Shown piece after piece: positions 57,015 through 64,000 of a stretch of DNA of 64,000 nucleotides. This stretch comes from Linnemannia hyalina. Its lineage: Eukaryota; Mortierellomycota; Mortierellomycetes; Mortierellales; Mortierellaceae. The notes under the pieces are model-generated. The model saw only the letters and a program-made list of their open reading frames with translations, was not told the DNA's origin and did no database searches. The position numbers were made by a program, and so were the translations under genes. Numbering within the stretch: position 1 is the stretch's first letter; each line of letters begins with the position of its first letter. The DNA is taken from contig JAHRHY010000008.1 of NCBI GenBank assembly GCA_019671135.1, positions 558,001 to 622,000 of the forward strand, written 5' to 3'.

Positions 57015-58853
57015 ATGGCTGAGAAGCGTGAACACCAAGAGTCCATCCCCATGACCGGGGAAAAGGTCGAGACCTCCCCCATGGACCTGTTGACCGACCA
57101 CGAGAAGGAACTCCTCGAGCTCGAAGCCCGTCTCAACGCCGAGCTCGATGCCAAGTTGATGGCCAATCCCAACAAGATGCCCAAGGCTTGTTACTTCATC
57201 TTGCCCAACGAGTTTGGTGAGCGTTTCTGTTACTATGGTGTCCAGCCCAACTTGAACAAGTACTTCCAGCTCATCACTGGAATGAATCCCACCAGCGCCA
57301 AGGTCTACTCGACCGCGTTCACCATGTTGGCCTACTTCTTCCCCTTGATCGGTGCCGCCCTTTCTGACTCCTTCCTCGGAAAATGGTAATTCAGTAACTT
57401 GTTTATGCCATAGCCTTTTTCTTTCTAGAATGCATGTTCGTTTCATTTCTCTAACAACCATACTCTGTGTACTGTTTCCCTTCCCTCCCCCTCCTTTTTT
57501 TTTGCACTCAACAGGTGGACCATCATCTCCTTCTCGACTGTCTACTTGATCGGTATGATCATGGTCACCGTTTTCGCCATCCCCAACTTGATCGGACCTA
57601 TCGGCCAGGTCTCCAACCTCTTGACCTTCCTCCCCATGCTTGTCATTGCCATCGGTACTGGTGGTATCAAGCCCTGCGTTTCCTCCCACGGTGGTGATCA
57701 GTACCTTCCCTCCCAAGAAGCCGGAAAGGATCTGTTCTTCAATATCTTCTACGTCTCCATCAACGTCGGTGCCCTCTTGACCCAGTTCATCGTCCCTAAA
57801 ATGACCGAACTCCACTGCTATGGCCAAGATACCTGCTACGCCGGCGCTTTCTTGCTCCCGACCGTCGTCTTTGCCTGCGCCTTTGCCATCTTCTGTGCCG
57901 GCCACAAGTTCTACCGTATCGTCCCCCCACTGGGCGAGTTCTTGCCCCTCAAGGCTATCCAGGCTTCCATCCTTGCCGCTCGTCGTCACCGCGCCGCCAG
58001 CCCTCAGGAGCGTACTGCTAAGGGCCACTGGCTCAACTTTGCCGAGGCCGAGTACGGCGGTGTCTTCCTTGAGGAGGTCCGCGATTTCGGTCTTGTCCTC
58101 GTCCCCGTTGTCATTCCCTTCGCCTTCTGCTGGATGTTGTACAACCAGAACTCGAACGAGTGGGCCAACCAGTACTACCTCATGTCCGGTGCCATCTTTG
58201 GCGGCAAGGACGAGACATCCTCGTACGTCCAAGGAGCCATGTTCGGCAACGTTAACACTATCCTTATTATTCTCTGGGTTCCTTTCTTGGCCACCTTTGT
58301 CTACCCCTTCTGCACCAAGCGCGGGTGGAACTTTTCCCCCCAGCGCCGCATGGGTCTTGGTTTCTTGGTCGTCGTGATCTCCTTTGCTGTCTCTGCTGCC
58401 CTTGCCCCTTCCGTCGAGAAGGCTTATCTCGACTCTGGCCGTCTCATAAAGGATGCTGCCAAGTACGACGGCAAGTACTGTGAGAAGTGCTACTCTGCCT
58501 GGTGGCAGTTACCTCAATGGATTCTTCTCTCCCTCGGCGAGGCCCTCTTCTCCCCCACCGGTGTCCAGTTCACCTACATTGAAGCCGGTCGCCAGTTCCG
58601 CGCTGTTTCCACCTCCTTCTGGTTGTTGGCCACCTCGTTCGGTTCGATCTTGATCATGATCTTTGAGCCCGTCTTTGCTGGTCATGACCTGTCGAGCGGT
58701 AACAAGGGCTGGGCTTACTCCGGTATTGGTCTATTCGGGTTCTTGTTGTACTGCGTGACCTCCTACTACTATGTGCCCCGCAAGATCCGTCCTTCGATCA
58801 ACGAGGCTGCTCGCTTGGCCAAGCAGGCCGAGTATGCCATTACCTCGTACTAA
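57015..58853 (+). CDS. PTR2: POT/PTR2-family peptide transporter, copy D
   Basis: Exons 57015-57385 and 57515-58853 give 569 aa, with a 129-nt intron at the same position and phase as in copies A-C. Motifs are intact: NEFGERFCYYG, GTGGIKPCVSSHGGDQY, FFNIFYVSINVGAL. It shares the NLIGPIGQVSN loop and the EYAIT C-terminus with copy C, and the two introns are alignable over their whole length (both start GTAATTCAGTAAC and contain CTAGAATGCATGTTC). The copy is on the opposite strand and about 14 kb away. N-terminal residues (EHQESIPMTGEKVETS) differ most among copies. Confidence 0.95.
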
Positions 58854-59779
58854 AAATGCACCTTTGCAGACATTTACCTTGCAACTCATCCCAACCACCC
58901 ACCACTTGTACAGTACCATAATACTCTCAGAAAATATATCAGCAATATTCAAAAAACGTTCGTTGTGTTTAGTAGTGTGATTGAATGCAGGCATCTATGT
59001 CAAGTCCGTGTTCTTCATGGATGCGTTTGGATCTTGTGCTACAACGAGAGAAGGTCCAGGACTAGTCGGGGATGTCAGGCACAAGGTGGCAGTCCAATTG
59101 AACGTCGATGGCCCATTGACGGTCAACAGAAGGTCGATCCTCGCCCATCCAGGCACCATCACTGATCACTACTTGTCTCATCGCGCTGAGGGATCAGAAA
59201 ATAATCATTGATCAAAATAGTCCTCACTACCAACAAACCACTCTTTCACTCTCTCACAATTCTGTGGGAGGCATCGAAACAATATGTGCATAGTCCTCAG
59301 CTTTTTTTAGTACATTGGGTGGCTGCGCTGTCCCTTGGTCCACTGGTCCTCAAGTCCTACAAAAATTTAAGTGCGACATCTGTTTTGTGTGCGTTTTGAA
59401 GACCAGCTAATTGACCTAAGACCTCTGGCTACTTCATACCAAATATGGGAACCAATTGGTGTGCATTAGTCATTTCTGCGAAGCCAGGTGCAGGTGGACA
59501 GCCACCCCTTCCTTTCCTTCTTTTCGTCTCTTCTCTTACTTCTTTTCTTCTTCTCCCTCTTCTCCTTCCTCGACCCCACTTCCTTTTCTCTTCCTTATTC
59601 TCAGTTGACCCTCCTTTCCACCATCTTCCGTTACCACTCCCATCCACTGCATTCGCATTCGCATTTCGTCTCGCCTCCTTCCTTCCTTGCTTCTCATTTC
59701 AACTGAGCTGCTGCCTTTTTCAGTTCTTCAGACTTGACAACCAAAGCAACACCAACACACACTACACTACACAACAATC
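58854..59779. other. Intergenic region between POT copy D and gamma-glutamyltransferase
   Basis: 3' UTR of the transporter and a long CT-rich leader (59500-59700) of the next gene. Frames here are short or low-complexity. Nothing else is seen. Confidence 0.45.
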
Positions 59780-62418
59780 ATGGCGAGCAACACTGGTCAA
59801 TCCGACCTACTCTCAACCGTAGAACAAGGCCAAAGCCGCCCCTCCCTTGACGAGAACACTGGCCTCCTCTCTGGTCAACCGCGCCGACCTTCCCAGGCCA
59901 ATGGTCAACCTTCCAACAACAGCAGCAACAACAAGCGCCCAGCCTCTACAGCAAAGAGGTCGTTTCTTTCAGGCAAGGGCCGAAAAAAAATCATTGTCAG
60001 CCTGACGGCGATCTCGGGGGGACTTCTTATCATCTTGGGCTTTGCGCTCTTCAAGAAGATTGGAACAGATCCTAGTAAGTCCTTCTTTTTCAATATCACC
60101 TACCTCCTTGTGCTTTTCGTTTTTGATCACATTGGACAAATACATTGAACGCCCTTTTTTTGTGAGCGAACAGCCACGTGAGTAAGCCTCTCTCTTAATG
60201 ATGACTATCATAACGCCTTTACTCAACGTTCTTTTCTATCTCTACCCTTGGGCATATTAGACATTGAGAATAACACACCGACGTTGATCAAGGCCAGGCA
60301 CGGTGCTGTTGCGACAGAGGAGATTCATTGCTCCGAGATTGGTGTTCAAGGTAAAATAGTTCGGAATTTTTGGGGGTAATGCGTGATTGCCCAACCGTCT
60401 GTTTCATTCATTCATCCGTGGATGAGCTGGGTGGGTGTGTGGGAAAGAAAATAGTGGTAAGTGGGAGTGGCAGGACTGGGAAGAAAGGAACGAGGGGAAC
60501 GAGTTGGAGATTTGTTGTTGTGCAAGAGTGCACAAAATGGTGCCATTGCTGGTCAACTCTATTTTAGTACAGGATTGTTCACATTTTTTTGACGGAAACA
60601 GAGAGAGAAGGGTACTCCTTACTCCAAAGGAGAGAAAAAAAAATAACGACAGACAACGATCAACTGACGCTTACTCTTAAATTCATCCGATGACACCATA
60701 GTCTTGAAGGATGGCGGAAATGCAGTCGATGCAGCAGTGGCTTCGTGTCTCTGCGTCGGAACAGTCAACATGTTCTCGGCCGGTATTGGCGGCGGAGGAT
60801 TCATGACCGTTCGATTGCCCAACGGAACCGTGGAAGTAATCGATTTTAGAGAGACCGCCCCAGCAGGAGCAAGCCCTAATATGTACAAGAATAATCCGAT
60901 CCTTGCCCAGAAGGGTGGTCTCTCTGTCGCGGTCCCCGGCGAGATCCGTGGATTGGAGTTGGCGCACAGCCGTTACGGAAAGTTGCCCTGGGAGAGACTG
61001 TTTGCACCCTCAGTCAAGATGGCGAGGGATGGGTGGGCAGTTGGTCCAGAGTTGGCCAAGCGATTGAGAGCCTACAAGACCATGATGGAGACTGAGCCTG
61101 ATTGGTCTGCTGTCTTTGCACCTAACGGGACTGTCCTGAAGGAGGGCCAGTGGATCAAGCGCGAGGCGTTGGCGAACACACTGGAGACCATCGGCAAGGA
61201 GGGCGCGGAGGCCTTCTACACTGGACCTATTGCGCAGAGCATGGTCGATCACATTAAAAAGAACGGAGGCATCCTAGACATGGACGACATGAAGGCGTAC
61301 AAACCGTTGATCAAAGAACCCATGGTCGGCTATTACCAGGGACGCAAGGTCTACACCACCCCCGCACCTACCAGCGGACCCATCTTGATCAGTCTTCTCA
61401 ACATCCTGGAGCGCTATGACCTGGGTCGCATCAAGCAAAATGCCAACATTGAAGTCCACCGCCTTGTCGAAGCCATGAAGTGTAAGCTGAACGATCTAAT
61501 AATCGCGTGTTTATTCTGTGGTTCATGGCCCATTGCACTAACATACTGACCGCTCATTCACGTTATTCAATAGTCGGATATGCACAGAGAACGGAACTGG
61601 GAGACCCAGACTTTACGGATTTGGAGAACAAGATCCAGAGTATCATATCAAAGGACACTGCAGGACTGATCCGCGCCAATATCTCGGATGCACAAACCTT
61701 CCCAGTCGACTATTACAACCCACGCTGGGGTCCCATCGACAACCACGGCACCACCCACATGTCGACTGTTGACCAGAAAAACATGGCTGTTGCATTGACG
61801 TCGACTGTCAATCTGGTGTTTGGATCCAAGTTGCTGGACCCCAAGACCGGTATTGTACTCAATGACGAGATGGATGATTTCTCGATCCCCGGTACTCCAA
61901 ACGCCTTTGGATTGCAGCCCTCGCCTTTTAATTATCCCGAGCCTGGAAAGCGCCCCCTGTCATCGTGCGTGCCTACTGTTATTGAGAGGGATGGACAGTT
62001 TGAGTTGGCTCTTGGTGGTAGTGGAGGATCTAGGATCCTTACCTCTGTCCTCCAGGTGAGTCTCTTTCTACCACATTTTTTTTCATGCATGGTGTGTTGC
62101 AAGGGTCAGATTGCTCACTGTTTATTGTATCTCCTTTGTTTCATGTAGGTGATTCTGAATGTCTACAACCACGACTACAACTTGATGGAGGCAGTGGAGG
62201 CTCCTCGCGTGCACCACCAATTGATGCCGAATGTAGTCGATATCGAATCTGGCTACTCTGCATCGGACGTCAAGTTCTTGAGCACCCGTGGCCATAATGT
62301 CACGGTGTCGGATATCCTGCTGGCCAAGTCTGAAGTCCAGGCTGTCCTGCGCGAGACCGATGGCACTGTGTTCGCCGCCAGTGATTCCAAGAAGCATGGC
62401 GTTGCCGCCGGTTACTAG
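59780..62418 (+). CDS. Gamma-glutamyltransferase
   Basis: N-terminal nucleophile hydrolase that cleaves glutathione and transfers gamma-glutamyl groups, acting in the vacuole (yeast Ecm38) or at the cell surface. Exons: 59780-60074, 60261-60350, 60702-61481, 61574-62055 and 62149-62418, giving 638 aa. A cytosolic Ser/Asn-rich N-terminus precedes one membrane segment (residues ~71-91, IIVSLTAISGGLLIILG), making a type II anchor. The large-subunit block VLKDGGNAVDAAVAS is clear and is followed by GIGGGGFMTVR. The autoprocessing site is NHGTTHMSTVD, with Thr448 as the predicted nucleophile. RPLSSCVPTV and the oxyanion-region GGSGGSRI are in place. The C-terminus is complete. Symbol left blank because the fungal orthologue cannot be fixed among paralogues. 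Confidence 0.94.
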
Positions 62419-64000
62419 TTTAAAGTAAATTGTATAGTATTAGAACAATATAGAAGAATTGTAAACAAGTACTTCATCCTCTTTCTCTTCTTTCTTTTAT
62501 TGTGGATGCATTGAAGCCAAGACAAGAGTGAAGAGCAAGAATGATTGTCAAACCGGGTATTCGTTTTCCAGTCGCCCCTTGGTTCGCTTTTTTTTGTGAT
62601 GTGTGTGTGTGTGTGTTGTCCCAGAAGTTTATGTTCTCCCAAAAGTTTGTGTTCTTCCAAAAGTCCCAAAACCCCAACAGCCAGCTCTCTTTTTTTTTTT
62701 TTTTTTTTTTTTTTTGTTCAGCCTGTATTTTTCCCTTCCCTTCGTTCATAACATTTCTTTGAGCTGAACCTTTAATTAGTTTACGCCCGCCCCGCCCTGT
62801 CTGACGATAAGAAAGGGTGTGCGGGTGAGGTGACCCAGCACAGTTTTTTATGGACTATGGAGCGAGTGCGAATTTTGGGTGCTTGTGTTTGTGAGCATGG
62901 ACCCTTGGAAAAAATATGACAGGCAGAGAGGGACAGGGAACAAGAATAGGAGCAGGGAAGGCAGAGGGCAGTGTCATCATGCTGACTATTTTGTTGTGAG
63001 CTCCGGCCTATTTATTTTTTGTGTGCGCTGAAGTTAGAAAACGAACATTCCAGATAGGCCAAAGACGCACACACCCATAGGAGGGAGACAGGGAAAGTGT
63101 TCGGTGGATCGCATGAATTTATGAGGGGGCCCTAGCCCTGAGCGAGAGAGTGAAAAAAGCGCGAGGAAGGAGAAAGATGGTGAAGGAGAGGGAGGGAAGG
63201 GTGACTGAAGGGGTGAGGGTATGATGATACAAAGAGATCGCTTACTTTTCTCCTTGGGTAAAGTGTACAATTTTTCTCGCAAGCTAATGAACCCGCATAG
63301 CGATAGTTGGTGGAGGTGGGAGGGAAGGGGAAGTAGGAGTAGATCGATAATCCATGGTTGTACAAGGGGGAGAGATGAAGGAATAGGCACCCTGTTCCTT
63401 TTGCCCGGGATGGCGGAAGTAGGGGACTCCAGACCCATGTGTTTTTTTCTTTGCGGGATATGAAGCTGAATAAATGGGAAATGGCAATGAGGGTAAGAAC
63501 CCATAATGAAGTAAGTAAGCAAAATAGGGGGCGGAAGTTCGTGAGAGAAATGATCCGAGTACATACATACTCTTTCCTTTCCCTTCCTCACTGTCAATTA
63601 CCAAACAACCGCTGGATTCCCCGACAGAAAAAGAGGGAGGGAGTAGAAAATAGAAATTCGACAAGGGCAGGGAGCAAAAAGGAACGAGAGAGAAGGGGTT
63701 GCTAAGGGACATGGGATGATGGGACCACACTCCAGATGACGGGAAGAAAGTCAGGGAAACGACGAAAATTGGGGTTAGGAAAAAAAGAAAATTGATAACG
63801 GCCGCAATGGAAGAAACATGATCAATTGGAAGAGTGACAGGACACCTGCTGTGCCTCTCACTCGGGAGAGAGAAAAAAATATAATAGAAACGTGAATGAG
63901 GAACAACACTGGTGGTGAGGTATAAGAAATAACAGCATTGAAGGAGAACAACGCGTGTTCCTTCCTTGAAGAAGCGAGGGAAGGACAGTGATCCACCTTT
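62419..64000. other. Right-edge intergenic region
   Basis: After the gamma-glutamyltransferase stop come short imperfect repeats (GTT-x2-TTC-x2-CCAAAAGT near 62620-62662), a 26-nt T-run at 62690-62715 and purine-rich sequence. The overlapping minus-strand frames at 63034-63730 are Pro/Ser/Leu-rich because of the low-complexity purine tracts and show no domain. No gene is supported. Confidence 0.45.

Noticed and set aside
60175..60178. Possible 4-nt microexon (CCAC between AG and GTGAGT) in the gamma-glutamyltransferase gene
   Set aside because: Including it puts a stop codon a few residues later; skipping it gives an intact protein.

Overview
The window is genomic DNA from a filamentous fungus. 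The protein-coding genes are split by many short GT-AG introns (mostly about 70-170 nt), intergenic DNA is pyrimidine-rich, and the conserved genes are standard fungal ones: squalene epoxidase, proteasomal Rpn13, COQ6, DMC1, Rex1-type exonuclease, POT peptide transporters, a GTPBP1-like GTPase, ribosomal protein eL24 and gamma-glutamyltransferase. The gene content, a probable Fanzor relic and the intron style suggest an early-diverging fungus, possibly Mucoromycota/Mortierella-like. That placement is inference; no search was run.

Layout. 1.5-15.4 kb is a conserved block: ERG1 (+), RPN13/ADRM1-like (+), COQ6 (-), DMC1 (+), a short decayed fragment resembling the C-terminal end of a Fanzor/TnpB-like nuclease (about 12.4-12.7 kb), and a Rex1-type RNA exonuclease (+). 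All five genes rebuild into full-length proteins with every exon phase closing.

15.9-27.2 kb is the most unusual stretch. It holds a same-strand array of about ten small genes and gene remnants that share a cysteine module, C-x2-C-x8/10-W-C-x2-C-x2-C-x2-C, behind variable, often Asn-rich N-termini. Six are intact and the rest are frameshifted, start-less or Cys-depleted. Several share a 3'-UTR element and some share TATA promoters. I do not recognise the family. It looks like a lineage-specific, putatively zinc-binding family under birth-and-death evolution.

27.7-32.7 kb carries two broken genes: a CBM48/AMPK-glycogen-binding-like gene (-) with several frameshifts, and a low-complexity acidic/Ser-rich gene (+) with in-frame stops.

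33.5-42.5 kb has three tandem POT/PTR2 oligopeptide transporter genes (-). A fourth copy lies inverted at 57.0-58.9 kb (+) and shares its intron sequence with the third. Between them are about 6 kb without a convincing gene (42.5-48.9 kb), a GTPBP1/2-like translational GTPase (-), and, divergent from it, ribosomal protein eL24 (+), which has a 5-nt first coding exon and unusually long introns. Gamma-glutamyltransferase (+, 59.8-62.4 kb) follows, and the last 1.6 kb shows nothing convincing.

Functional links are loose. POT transporters import di/tripeptides, and gamma-glutamyltransferase hydrolyses or transfers gamma-glutamyl groups from glutathione, so both bear on nitrogen and peptide use. 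No biosynthetic cluster is evident.
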